Below are positions 54,439 to 63,341 of a DNA stretch of 64,000 nucleotides, one piece after another. A model generated the notes under the pieces. That model was not told the origin of the DNA and did no database searches. It saw only the letters and a program-made list of their open reading frames with translations. Origin of the DNA: Streptomyces phaeofaciens (GTDB taxonomy: Bacteria; Actinomycetota; Actinomycetes; Streptomycetales; Streptomycetaceae); assembly GCF_014648915.1 (NCBI RefSeq), contig NZ_BMSA01000029.1, positions 56,445-120,444 of the forward strand. Direction: 5' to 3'. A program made the translations under genes and the position numbers. The stretch's first letter is position 1. Each line of letters starts with the position of its first letter.

Positions 54439-56487
54439 GTGTTGAGAAGCAGTTCCTCTCGCAGACGCACCTCCCACACCCCGCCCCGCAAGGCCGCGGC
54501 CGTCGCCCTGGTCGGCGTCGCCGCGCTCATCGCCGCCGCCGTGCAGACCGGCGGCGCCACCGCGGCCCCCCAGCAGGCGCCGTCCGCCGCGGGCAAGGTC
54601 CTGCCCGGCGCCGAGTCGGTCCGGCTCACCCCCGCCCAGCGCGCCGAGCTGATCCGCACCGCGGACGCCGCCAAGGCGGACACCGCCAAGGAACTCGGCC
54701 TGGGCGCCAAGGAGAAGCTGGTCGTCCGGGACGTCCTGAAGGACGGCGACGGCACCCTGCACACCCGCTACGAGCGGACCTACGCCGGACTGCCGGTCCT
54801 CGGCGGCGACCTGGTCGTCGAGTCGACCGCGGCCGACGCCACGGAGTCCGTCGTCAAGGCCACCCGAGCGAAGATAGCCCCGGCCACCACCACCGCCGCC
54901 GTGCCCGCCGCCAAGGCCGAGGCGCAGGCGCTCGGTGCCGCGAAGGCGGAGGACGCCAAGAGCCCCGACGTGAACCGGGCGCCGCGCAAGGTGATCTGGG
55001 CCGCGAACGGCACGCCGACCGTGGCGTACGAGACGGTCGTCGGCGGGTTCCAGCACGACGGCACCCCGCAGGAACTGCACGTCATCACCGACGCCACCTC
55101 GGGCGCGAAGCTGTACGAGTGGGAGGCGATCGAGACCGGCACCGGCAACACGGTCTACAGCGGTCAGGTCGCCCTGACCACCACCCAGTCCGGGTCGACG
55201 TACAACCTCACCGACGGCGCGCGCGGCGGCCACAAGACGTACAACCTCAACCGCGGCACGTCCGGCACCGGCACGCTCTTCTCCGGGCCCGACGACATCT
55301 GGGGCAACGGCAGCGCCTCGAACCTGGAGTCGGCCGGCGCCGACGCCCACTACGGCGCACAGCTGACCTGGGACTACTACAAGAACGTGCACGGCCGCTC
55401 GGGCATCCGCGGCGACGGGGTCGGCGCGTACTCGCGCGTCCACTACGGCAACAACTACGTCAACGCGTTCTGGTCCGACAGCTGCTTCTGCATGACGTAC
55501 GGCGACGGCTCCGGGAACTCCAACCCGCTGACGTCGATCGACGTGGCCGCCCACGAGATGACCCACGGTCTCACCTCCAACACGGCCGGCCTCAACTACA
55601 GCGGCGAGTCCGGCGGTCTGAACGAGGCGACCTCCGACATCTTCGGCTCGACCGTCGAGTTCTACGCCAACAACTCCTCCGACGTCGGTGACTACCTCAT
55701 CGGCGAGGAGATCAACATCAACGGCGACGGCACCCCGCTGCGCTACATGGACAAGCCCAGCAAGGACGGCGCGTCCAAGGACAGCTGGTACTCCGGCATC
55801 GGCTCGATCGACGTGCACTACTCCTCGGGCCCCGCGAACCACTTCTTCTACCTGCTGAGCGAGGGCAGCGGCACCAAGACCATCAACGGTGTCACCTACA
55901 ACTCGTCCACCTCGGACGGCCTTCCGGTCACCGGCATCGGCCGCGACAAGGCGGAGAAGATCTGGTTCCGCGCGCTGACCACGAAGTTCACCTCGACCAC
56001 CAACTACGCGAGCGCCCGCACCGGCACCCTCGCGGCGACGGGTGAGCTGTACGGCACCACGAGCGCCGAGTACACGGCCGTGCAGAACGCCTGGGCGGCC
56101 ATCGCGGTCGGCTCGCGTCCCGGCGGCGGGGGCGGCGGCACCTCCTTCGAGAACACCGCCGACGTGTCGATTCCGGACAACGGCGCGGCGGTCACCTCGC
56201 CGATCACCGTCTCCGGGCGGACCGGCAACGCGCCGTCGAACCTCGCGGTGGCGGTGGACATCGTCCACACCTACATCGGTGACCTCCAGGTGCAGCTGGT
56301 CGCGCCCGACGGCACGGCGTACACGCTGAAGGCGTACGGCACCGGCGGCAGCACGGACAACCTCAACACCACGTACACGGTGAACGCCTCCTCCGAGGTC
56401 GCCAACGGTGTGTGGCAGCTGAGGGTCCAGGACAACGCGGCCATCGACACCGGCTACATCAACAGCTGGAAGCTCACCTTCCCGTAG
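54439..56487 (+). CDS. Secreted M4 neutral metalloprotease with P-domain
   Basis: A 682-residue thermolysin-family preproenzyme. Signal peptide at the N-terminus, FTP/PepSY-type propeptide (about 60-220), zinc motif HEMTHG at 372-377, and the third ligand Glu in GGLNEATSDIFG (about 396). A C-terminal proprotein-convertase P-domain (about 575-682) starts DVSIPDNGAAV. It degrades extracellular protein. GTG 54439 (with AAGGAG upstream) and TTG 54442 are alternatives. A paralogue without the P-domain lies 283 bases downstream, suggesting tandem duplication. Confidence 0.95.
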   Translation: MLRSSSSRRRTSHTPPRKAAAVALVGVAALIAAAVQTGGATAAPQQAPSAAGKVLPGAESVRLTPAQRAELIRTADAAKADTAKELGLGAKEKLVVRDVLKDGDGTLHTRYERTYAGLPVLGGDLVVESTAADATESVVKATRAKIAPATTTAAVPAAKAEAQALGAAKAEDAKSPDVNRAPRKVIWAANGTPTVAYETVVGGFQHDGTPQELHVITDATSGAKLYEWEAIETGTGNTVYSGQVALTTTQSGSTYNLTDGARGGHKTYNLNRGTSGTGTLFSGPDDIWGNGSASNLESAGADAHYGAQLTWDYYKNVHGRSGIRGDGVGAYSRVHYGNNYVNAFWSDSCFCMTYGDGSGNSNPLTSIDVAAHEMTHGLTSNTAGLNYSGESGGLNEATSDIFGSTVEFYANNSSDVGDYLIGEEININGDGTPLRYMDKPSKDGASKDSWYSGIGSIDVHYSSGPANHFFYLLSEGSGTKTINGVTYNSSTSDGLPVTGIGRDKAEKIWFRALTTKFTSTTNYASARTGTLAATGELYGTTSAEYTAVQNAWAAIAVGSRPGGGGGGTSFENTADVSIPDNGAAVTSPITVSGRTGNAPSNLAVAVDIVHTYIGDLQVQLVAPDGTAYTLKAYGTGGSTDNLNTTYTVNASSEVANGVWQLRVQDNAAIDTGYINSWKLTFP

Positions 56488-56505
56488 GCCCGGAACACGA
56501 GCGAA

Positions 56506-56549
56506 GCGCCGCCCCGGAGGTGGATCCTCCGGGGCGGCGCCCTCTTTTT
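56506..56549 (+). terminator. Intrinsic terminator between M4 proteases
   Basis: A perfect 15-bp stem (GCGCCGCCCCGGAGG and complement), loop TGGAT, followed by CTCTTTTTG. The strongest classical terminator in the window. Confidence 0.95.
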
Positions 56550-56770
56550 GCCAGCCGCTTACCCACGCCCTGTTGGCGCTTTACCCAGGTCAAGTCGGTT
56601 TACATTCCGGCAATGTTCACCCGTTCGTCGATTTTGAGCCAACATCACATCGGGGTCCTGACATGTACGCGACCTGATGCGAGGCTTCCTCACACCCGCC
56701 GCACAACTTCACAGCCGTCACGGCCGGCCACCCCACGCCGACCGGGCACCCCCACATCCAAGGAGCTTGT

Positions 56771-58435
56771 GTGACCTCCCTCTACGCGCGTCACCGCCGC
56801 ACCTCGCTGACCATCGCCACCGCCGTCGCGGCCGGTGCGCTGGTCACCACCGGCCTCACCGCCGGTACGGCCGCCGCTCAGACGCCCGCGGACTCCACGA
56901 CCAAGACCCCGCTGGCCGTGCCGGTCGCCCTCTCCGCGTCCGCCCGCACCGCCCTGATCCAGGACAAGCAGGCCGACGCCCCCGCGACCGCGCAGGAGAT
57001 AGGCCTGGGCGCCAAGGAGAAGCTGGTCGTCCGTGACGTGATCAAGGACGCGGACGGCTCGGTGCACACCCGCTACGAGCGGACCTACGCGGGCCTGCCG
57101 GTCCTCGGCGGCGACCTCGTCGTCCACGAGTCGGCCGCGGGCGTCAGCAAGGGCGTCACGAAGGCGACGAAGACCACCATCAAGGTCGCCTCCGTCAAGC
57201 CGGTCATCGCCGCCGCCAAGGCCGAGAAGCAGGCCCTGACCCTCGCCAAGGACGCCGGCTCCGCGAAGACCGCGGCCGACTCCGCGCCCCGCAAGGTGAT
57301 CTGGGCGGGCAACGGCAGCAAGCCGGTCCTCGCCTACGAGACCGTCGTCGGCGGCCTCCAGGAGGACGGCACCCCGAACGAGCTGCACGTCATCACCGAC
57401 GCGGCCACCGGCAAGAAGCTGTACGAGTACCAGGGCATCGAGACCGGCACCGGCAAGAGCCTGTACTCGGGCACGGTGACGCTCGGCACGACCCTGTCGG
57501 GCTCGACGTACCAGCTGACGGACAGCACGCGCGGCAGCCACAAGACGTACAACAAGGCGCGCAGCACGAGCAGTTCGGCGGGCACGCTGTTCACGGACGC
57601 CGACGACACCTGGGGCACCGGCGCGGCCTCCAGCTCGACCACGGACCAGACGGCCGCCGTCGACGCCGCCTACGGCGCCCAGACGACCTGGGACTTCTAC
57701 AAGAACACCTTCGGCCGCAGCGGCATCAAGAACAACGGCGTCGCCGCCTACTCCCGCGTCCACTACGGCAACGCCTACGTCAACGCCTTCTGGGACGACA
57801 GCTGCTTCTGCATGACCTACGGCGACGGGTCGAGCAACACCCACCCGCTGACCTCGCTGGACGTCGCCGGACACGAGATGACCCACGGCGTCACCTCGAA
57901 CACGGCGGGCCTGAACTACTCGGGCGAGTCCGGCGGCCTCAACGAGGCGACCTCGGACATCTTCGGCACCGCGGTCGAGTTCTACGCGGCGAACTCCTCC
58001 GACGTCGGTGACTACCTCATCGGCGAGAAGATCAACATCAACGGCGACGGCACCCCGCTGCGCTACATGGACCAGCCCAGCAAGGACGGCGGGTCGGCCA
58101 ACTACTGGTCCTCGTCCCTGAAGAACCTGGACGTGCACTACTCGTCCGGTCCGGCGAACCACTTCTTCTTCCTGCTGAGCGAGGGCAGCGGCAGCCGGAC
58201 CATCAACGGGGTGACCTACAACTCCCCGACGTACAACAGCTCCACCCTCACCGGCATCGGCCGCGCCAAGGCGGTCCAGATCTGGTACAAGGCGCTGACG
58301 ACGTACATGACCTCGACGACCACCTACGCGGGCGCCCGCACGGCGACCCTGAGCGCGGCGTCTGCCCTGTACGGCTCCACCAGCACCGAGTACAAGGCGG
58401 TGGCGGCGGCCTGGACGGCCGTCAACGTCGCCTGA
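56771..58435 (+). CDS. Secreted M4 neutral metalloprotease (second copy)
   Basis: A 554-residue thermolysin-type preproenzyme: signal peptide, propeptide (about 50-200), catalytic domain with HEMTHG at 368-373 and GGLNEATSDIFG Glu ligand. The C-terminal P-domain of the neighbour is absent. GTG 56771 follows an AAGGAG site. The close sequence similarity to the upstream gene (shared GLGAKEKLVVRDV, RTYAGLPVLGGDLVV) indicates duplication, with domain loss or gain in one copy. Confidence 0.95.
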   Translation: MTSLYARHRRTSLTIATAVAAGALVTTGLTAGTAAAQTPADSTTKTPLAVPVALSASARTALIQDKQADAPATAQEIGLGAKEKLVVRDVIKDADGSVHTRYERTYAGLPVLGGDLVVHESAAGVSKGVTKATKTTIKVASVKPVIAAAKAEKQALTLAKDAGSAKTAADSAPRKVIWAGNGSKPVLAYETVVGGLQEDGTPNELHVITDAATGKKLYEYQGIETGTGKSLYSGTVTLGTTLSGSTYQLTDSTRGSHKTYNKARSTSSSAGTLFTDADDTWGTGAASSSTTDQTAAVDAAYGAQTTWDFYKNTFGRSGIKNNGVAAYSRVHYGNAYVNAFWDDSCFCMTYGDGSSNTHPLTSLDVAGHEMTHGVTSNTAGLNYSGESGGLNEATSDIFGTAVEFYAANSSDVGDYLIGEKININGDGTPLRYMDQPSKDGGSANYWSSSLKNLDVHYSSGPANHFFFLLSEGSGSRTINGVTYNSPTYNSSTLTGIGRAKAVQIWYKALTTYMTSTTTYAGARTATLSAASALYGSTSTEYKAVAAAWTAVNVA

Positions 58436-58453
58436 TCACGAGCGGCCGGCACG

Positions 58454-58491
58454 GGGCGGCACCCGGGACGAACGCGTCCCGGGTGCCGCCC
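58454..58491. terminator. Hairpin terminator after second M4 protease
   Basis: A 17-bp perfect stem (GGGCGGCACCCGGGACG and complement) with a 4-base loop; no U-tract. Confidence 0.82.
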
Positions 58492-58505
58492 TACCCTTGG
58501 CTCCC
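58492..58505 (+). promoter_or_regulatory. Possible leaderless promoter -10 (TACCCT)
   Basis: TACCCT (58492-58497) ends 8 bases before the ATG at 58506. With no ribosome site, this spacing fits leaderless transcription. Confidence 0.45.
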
Positions 58506-59015
58506 ATGTCCTTCACGTACGACGACGTCGGCGCCACCCGCGAGCCCGGCTTCTGCCCGCCCGGCTTCCACCCCCTGCACGTGCGCGCCCGCATCGGCGA
58601 GGGCCACGACGTCTTCCACCGCGCCGCGGAAGCGGTGATGACCTGGGAGATGCACCGCGCCCTCGGGGTGGGCATAGCCGCGACCGCCGAGCGGGCGGCC
58701 CCCGACGTCGACGTCACCGTCACCCTGGCCGGCGTCATCAAGGCCCCCTGCCGCGTGGTCTGGACGGCCGAGGAACCCCGCCGCGCCGGCTGGGCCTACG
58801 GCACCCTCCCCGGCCACCCCGAATGCGGCGAGGAGTCCTTCGTCGTCGACCGCACCGGCGACGGCACGGTCTGGCTCACGATCTCCGCCTTCAGCCGCGC
58901 CGCCAAGTGGTACGCCCGAGCGGCCGGCCCGGCGACCCGGGGGTTGCAGCAGGCGTACGCGCGGCGGTGCGGAACGGTCCTGCGGACCCTGGCGGACGAT
59001 CCGAAGGCCTGGTGA
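58506..59015 (+). CDS. DUF1990 family protein
   Basis: A 169-residue protein of the DUF1990 (SRPBCC-like) family: the FTYDDVGATREP opening, FHRAAEAVMTWEMHRALGV, APCRVVWTAEEPRRAGWAYGTLPGHPECGEESF and a C-terminal helix ending in RAL-type repeats. Small-molecule binding is likely, but the function is unknown. ATG 58506 is used as start; an upstream TTG is improbable. It lies between a terminator and the convergent glgP gene. Confidence 0.88.
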   Translation: MSFTYDDVGATREPGFCPPGFHPLHVRARIGEGHDVFHRAAEAVMTWEMHRALGVGIAATAERAAPDVDVTVTLAGVIKAPCRVVWTAEEPRRAGWAYGTLPGHPECGEESFVVDRTGDGTVWLTISAFSRAAKWYARAAGPATRGLQQAYARRCGTVLRTLADDPKAW

Positions 59016-59103
59016 GCGTCTCGGGGCGTCCTCCGGGAGGGGCCGGTACGGCCCCGTACCCGTCGGACGGGTACGGGGCCGTGCGTGGACCGGGCGGCGG
59101 GCG

Positions 59104-61728
59104 CTACCGCAGCAGCACCCCCGCGGCCCCCGCCAGTTCCTCCGAAGGCACCGCCACCACGCCCACCTCCGCGCCCGAGGCCAGGAGGCGGTGGGAGGGC
59201 AGGACGCGGACCGTGTAGCCGAAGGGGCCCGTGCGGTCCAGGGACAGGGGGCCCTCGTAGAGCCAGCGGCCCTCCAGGTCGGGGCCGCCCGCCGGTTTCA
59301 GGGGGACCGTCGTCGCGTCCGTGATCCGGTCCTGCTCGTCGACGCGGCCGGAAACCGCCTGCACCTCGACGTCCTCGGGGGCGAGGTCGCCGAGGTGGAC
59401 GCGGACCCGCAGGGCGAGCGTCGAGCCCAGTTCGGCGGTGGTCGTGACGACGGACGTCTCCACGTGGCCGACCGTCACCCCGTGCCAGGCGGACCGCACC
59501 CGCCCCTTCCAGGCGGCCAGTTCGCGGGCGGTGTCCGGGTCCATCGCGCGGTGCGCCTGCGCGGCGGGGGTGTAGAGGCGCTCCACGTACTCCCGGACCA
59601 TGCGGCCGGCCAGCACCTTGGGGCCGAGCAGCGACAGGGTCTGGCGGACCATCTCGATCCAGCGGTCGGGCAGCCCCGCCCGCCCCCGCTCGTAGAAGCG
59701 GGGGGTGATGCGCTGTTCGAGGAGGTCGTAGAGCGCCGCCGCCTCGATGTCGTCCCGGCGGTCGGGGTCCGTGCCGGCGCCGTCCGCCGTGGGGATCGCC
59801 CAGCCGAAGTCGGGCTGGAACCACTCGTCCCACCAGCCGTCCAGGACGGAGAGGTTGAGACAGCCGTTGAGCGCCGCCTTCATGCCGGACGTGCCGCACG
59901 CCTCCAGGGGACGCAGCGGGTTGTTCAGCCAGATGTCGCAGCCCGGGTACAGCTTCTGGGCCATGGCCATGCCGTAGTCGGGCAGGAAGACGATCCGGTG
60001 GCGCACGCGCGGGTCGTCGGCGAACCGGACCAGTTCCTGCACCAGCCGCTTGCCGCCGTCGTCCGCCGGGTGCGCCTTGCCCGCCACCACGATCTGGATC
60101 GGACGCTCCGGGTGCAGCAGCAGCTCCATCAGCCGGTCACGGTCCCGGAGCATCAGCGTCAGCCGTTTGTACGAGGGGACCCGGCGCGCGAAGCCGATGG
60201 TGAGGACGTCCGGGTCCAGCACGCCCTCGATCCAGCCCAGCTCCGCCGTGCCCGCGCCCCGCTGCCGCCAGGACGCCCGCAGCCGCTCGCGCACCTCCGT
60301 CACCAGTTGCTCGCGCAGCAGCCGCCGCAGCTCCCAGACGTCCTGGTCGGGAATGGCGGCGACCGCGTCCCAGCGCTCGTTGCCGCCGACGGTCAGCGCG
60401 TCCTCGGCGCGCTGGACGCCGACCTGCCGGGCGCCGAGCCGCAGCACCTCGGGGGCCACCCAGGTCGGCGCGTGGACACCGTTGGTGACGGAGGTGATCG
60501 GCACCTCCTCGGCGTCGAACCCGGGCCACAGGCCGGCGAACATCCCCCGGCTGACCTGGCCGTGCAGCAGTGACACCCCGTTGGCGCGCTGGGCGAGCCT
60601 GAGGCCCATCACCGCCATGTTGAAGAGGTTCGGCTCGCCTCCCGGGTAGGTCTCCATGCCCAGCCGCAGGATGCGGTCGACGTCGATGCGCGGGAGTTCG
60701 GCGTCGGGGCCGAAGTGCCGGGCGACCAGCTCGCGGTCGAAGCGGTCGATGCCCGCCGGGACGGGCGTGTGGGTGGTGAACACGGTGCCCGCGCGGACCG
60801 CCTCCAGCGCGGAGTCGAAGTCCAGGCCGTCGTCGCAGAGTTCCGCGATCCGCTCCAGGCCCAGGAAGCCGGCGTGGCCCTCGTTGGTGTGGAACACCTC
60901 CGGCAGGGCGTGGCCGGTGAGCCGGCAGTACGTCCGTACCGCCCGGACACCTCCTATGCCGAGGAGCATCTCCTGGAGGAGCCGGTGCTCGCTGCCGCCG
61001 CCGTACAGCCGGTCGGTCACCCCGCGTTCGCCGAGATCGTTCTCCTCGACGTCGGAGTCGAGCATGAGGAGGGGGACGCGGCCGACCTGTGCCAGCCAGA
61101 TCCTGGCGTGCAGCTGCTTGCCGGCGGGGAGCGCGATGGAGAGCCGGGCGGGGGTGCCGTCGTCCTCGCGCAGCGGGGTCAGCGGCAGCTCGTTGGGGTC
61201 GAGGACGGGGTAGTGCTCCTGCTGCCAGCCGTCGCGGGACAGGGTCTGGCGGAAGTATCCGTGCCGGTAGAGCAGACCCACACCGATCAGCGGGACGCCC
61301 AGGTCGCTGGCGGCCTTCAGATGGTCGCCGGCGAGGATGCCGAGGCCGCCGGAGTACTGGGGCAGGGCGGCCGTGACGCCGAACTCGGGGGAGAAGTAGG
61401 CGACGGCGGCCGGCAGGTCGCCGGTACGGGCCTGGGCCTGGTACCAGCGGTCGCCGGTCAGGTAGTCGTGCAGGTCGTCGGTGGCCGCGGTCAGCCGGCG
61501 CAGGAACCGGCGGTCCTCGGCCAGCTGGGCGAGCCGCTCGGGGCTCACCCCGCCGAGCAGCCGCACCGGGTCCTTGTCCGAGGCGGCCCAGCGTTCGGGA
61601 TCGACGGACTGGAACAGTTCACGGGTGTCCGTGTGCCAGGACCAGCGCAGATTGCGGGCCAGGTCGCTGAGCGGCCGGAGGGGTTCGGGGAGAAGGGGTC
61701 GGACGGTGAATCGACGGATCGCCTTCAC
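59104..61728 (-). CDS. glgP: Alpha-glucan (glycogen) phosphorylase
   Basis: An 874-residue phosphorylase of the GT35 long-form actinobacterial group, releasing glucose-1-phosphate from alpha-1,4-glucans. The N-terminal domain includes RNLRWSWHTDTRELF. The PLP-lysine segment EACGTSGMKAALNGCLNL and GWWDEWFQPDFGWAIP are characteristic. GTG 61728 (VKAIRRFTVRPLLPEPL) is the family start, preceded by GAGGTGGA; the frame extends further upstream. It lies between glgX and glgE, consistent with glycogen turnover. Confidence 0.94.
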   Translation of the reverse strand: MKAIRRFTVRPLLPEPLRPLSDLARNLRWSWHTDTRELFQSVDPERWAASDKDPVRLLGGVSPERLAQLAEDRRFLRRLTAATDDLHDYLTGDRWYQAQARTGDLPAAVAYFSPEFGVTAALPQYSGGLGILAGDHLKAASDLGVPLIGVGLLYRHGYFRQTLSRDGWQQEHYPVLDPNELPLTPLREDDGTPARLSIALPAGKQLHARIWLAQVGRVPLLMLDSDVEENDLGERGVTDRLYGGGSEHRLLQEMLLGIGGVRAVRTYCRLTGHALPEVFHTNEGHAGFLGLERIAELCDDGLDFDSALEAVRAGTVFTTHTPVPAGIDRFDRELVARHFGPDAELPRIDVDRILRLGMETYPGGEPNLFNMAVMGLRLAQRANGVSLLHGQVSRGMFAGLWPGFDAEEVPITSVTNGVHAPTWVAPEVLRLGARQVGVQRAEDALTVGGNERWDAVAAIPDQDVWELRRLLREQLVTEVRERLRASWRQRGAGTAELGWIEGVLDPDVLTIGFARRVPSYKRLTLMLRDRDRLMELLLHPERPIQIVVAGKAHPADDGGKRLVQELVRFADDPRVRHRIVFLPDYGMAMAQKLYPGCDIWLNNPLRPLEACGTSGMKAALNGCLNLSVLDGWWDEWFQPDFGWAIPTADGAGTDPDRRDDIEAAALYDLLEQRITPRFYERGRAGLPDRWIEMVRQTLSLLGPKVLAGRMVREYVERLYTPAAQAHRAMDPDTARELAAWKGRVRSAWHGVTVGHVETSVVTTTAELGSTLALRVRVHLGDLAPEDVEVQAVSGRVDEQDRITDATTVPLKPAGGPDLEGRWLYEGPLSLDRTGPFGYTVRVLPSHRLLASGAEVGVVAVPSEELAGAAGVLLR

Positions 61729-61951
61729 ATTCCACCTCGGCGTGACGCGTTCGCTGGATGGACGCACGGCTCTGTACGCCCGGTGACTCAGCACCGTACC
61801 GGTGTTGTCCCGACAGCTGTTGGAGGCTTTCCCCGATCGGACCGAAACACGCAATCAAGCGATATGACTGATTCCACTCACACAGGCCACCTTGTGGCAC
61901 TTCGCCCCGCACGAGAGGCTTCCCCTTGAGTCGAGGAGGGGATCTCGAACC
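61729..61951. promoter_or_regulatory. Divergent promoter region of glgP and S8 protease
   Basis: 223 bases with no gene. It contains the ribosome sites of both genes and an AT-richer stretch (about 61850-61900) likely to hold a promoter. No operator recognised. Confidence 0.5.
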
Positions 61952-63154
61952 ATGGCACGGACGTGTACCCGGCGTCTGCGCCGGGTGGGGGGCCTGACCG
62001 CGGTCGTGACGACCGTGGTCCTGTCGGCCGTCACCCCGCCCGCGCAAGCCGTACCGGAGGGGACGATAGTCGGCGCCGGTCTGCCCGGCTCCGTCGGCGG
62101 AAGTTATCTGGTGACGCTGAAGGGGGGCACAAAGGCGTCCTCCGCGGCCGGACGCCGCCTGGTCGGGGCGTACGGAGCGAGAATCAGCCACACCTACGGC
62201 ACGGTCCTCAACGGCTTCGCGGTGGAGGCCGACGAGAGACAGGCCCGGCGGCTGGCGGCCGATCCGCTCGTCGCCTCGGTCGCCCAGGACACCCGGGTCG
62301 CCCTGGACAGTACGGTGCGCCGTCCGCCGTCCTGGGGACTGGACCGGATCGACCAGCCGGCCCGGCCGCTGGACGGCACCTACTCCTGGCCGAAGTCGGC
62401 GGGCGCCGGGGTGACGGTGTACGTCATCGACACCGGTGTCCGGGTCACCCACCAGGACTTCGGCGGCCGGGCGAGCTACGGCTGGGACTTCGTCGGCGGT
62501 GACCGCACCGCCGCCGACGGCAACGGCCACGGCACCCATGTGGCCGCCACCGTCGCGGGCACCGCCTTCGGTACGGCCAAGAAGGCGAAGGTGGTCGCCG
62601 TCCGGGTGCTCGACGACGCCGGCGCGGGCACCACCGCGCAGGCCATCGCGGGCATCGACTGGGTCACCCGGCACGCCCACAGACCCGCGGTGGCCAATCT
62701 CAGTCTGGGCGGCGGCTACAACGCGCAGCTCGACGCGGCCGTCCGCACCTCCATCCGGTCCGGCGTCACCTACACCGTGGCGGCCGGCAACGAGAGCCGG
62801 CCGGCCGCCCTCCAGTCCCCGGCCGACGTCAGGGAGGCCGTCACCGTCGGCGCCACCGACCGCGCGGACGCCCGGGCGGCGTTCTCCAACTACGGATCCG
62901 CCCTCGACCTGTTCGCGCCGGGTGTGTCGATCACCTCCGCCTGGCACACGAGCGACACCGGACGGGCGACGTACTCCGGTACGTCGATGGCGGCGCCGCA
63001 CGCGGCGGGCGCGGCCGCCCTCTATCTGGCCGACCATCCGAAGGCCACGCCGGCCCAGGTCTCCCGGGCGCTCGTCGCGGGGGCGGCGAACGGCAAGATC
63101 TCCGGCCGAGGAGCCGGTTCGCCGAACAAAATCCTGCAAGTGCCGCCGTTCTAG
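61952..63154 (+). CDS. Secreted S8 subtilisin-type serine protease
   Basis: A 400-residue preproprotease. Signal peptide (about 1-37), an inhibitor I9 propeptide (YLVTLKGG... about 52-125), and the catalytic triad Asp160 (VIDTGV), His193 (NGHGTHVAA) and Ser345 (SGTSMAAPH). The oxyanion Asn region is AAGNES. It degrades extracellular protein. ATG 61952 has GAGGAGGGG about 12 bases upstream. It lies divergent from glgP. Confidence 0.95.
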   Translation: MARTCTRRLRRVGGLTAVVTTVVLSAVTPPAQAVPEGTIVGAGLPGSVGGSYLVTLKGGTKASSAAGRRLVGAYGARISHTYGTVLNGFAVEADERQARRLAADPLVASVAQDTRVALDSTVRRPPSWGLDRIDQPARPLDGTYSWPKSAGAGVTVYVIDTGVRVTHQDFGGRASYGWDFVGGDRTAADGNGHGTHVAATVAGTAFGTAKKAKVVAVRVLDDAGAGTTAQAIAGIDWVTRHAHRPAVANLSLGGGYNAQLDAAVRTSIRSGVTYTVAAGNESRPAALQSPADVREAVTVGATDRADARAAFSNYGSALDLFAPGVSITSAWHTSDTGRATYSGTSMAAPHAAGAAALYLADHPKATPAQVSRALVAGAANGKISGRGAGSPNKILQVPPF

Positions 63155-63178
63155 GGAGTCCTGGCGGCGGCCCCCCAT

Positions 63179-63213
63179 GACCGGTCCCGTTCCTCACGAA
63201 CGGGGCCGGTCTT
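63179..63213. terminator. Hairpin terminator after S8 protease
   Basis: ACCGGTCCCGTTC pairs with GAACGGGGCCGGT through one G-U wobble, 25 bases after the protease stop. Confidence 0.65.
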
Positions 63214-63341
63214 GTGCGTAGACATACGCGCGAGTAGTTAACAAAGTGCCGGAATGCTCACCCGTTCAGGGTGGGAAGGCTCCCCCGGTACTCGACCCCA
63301 CATCCCTCCGCCCACCCCCGTTGAAGCGGACAGGAGCGGTC

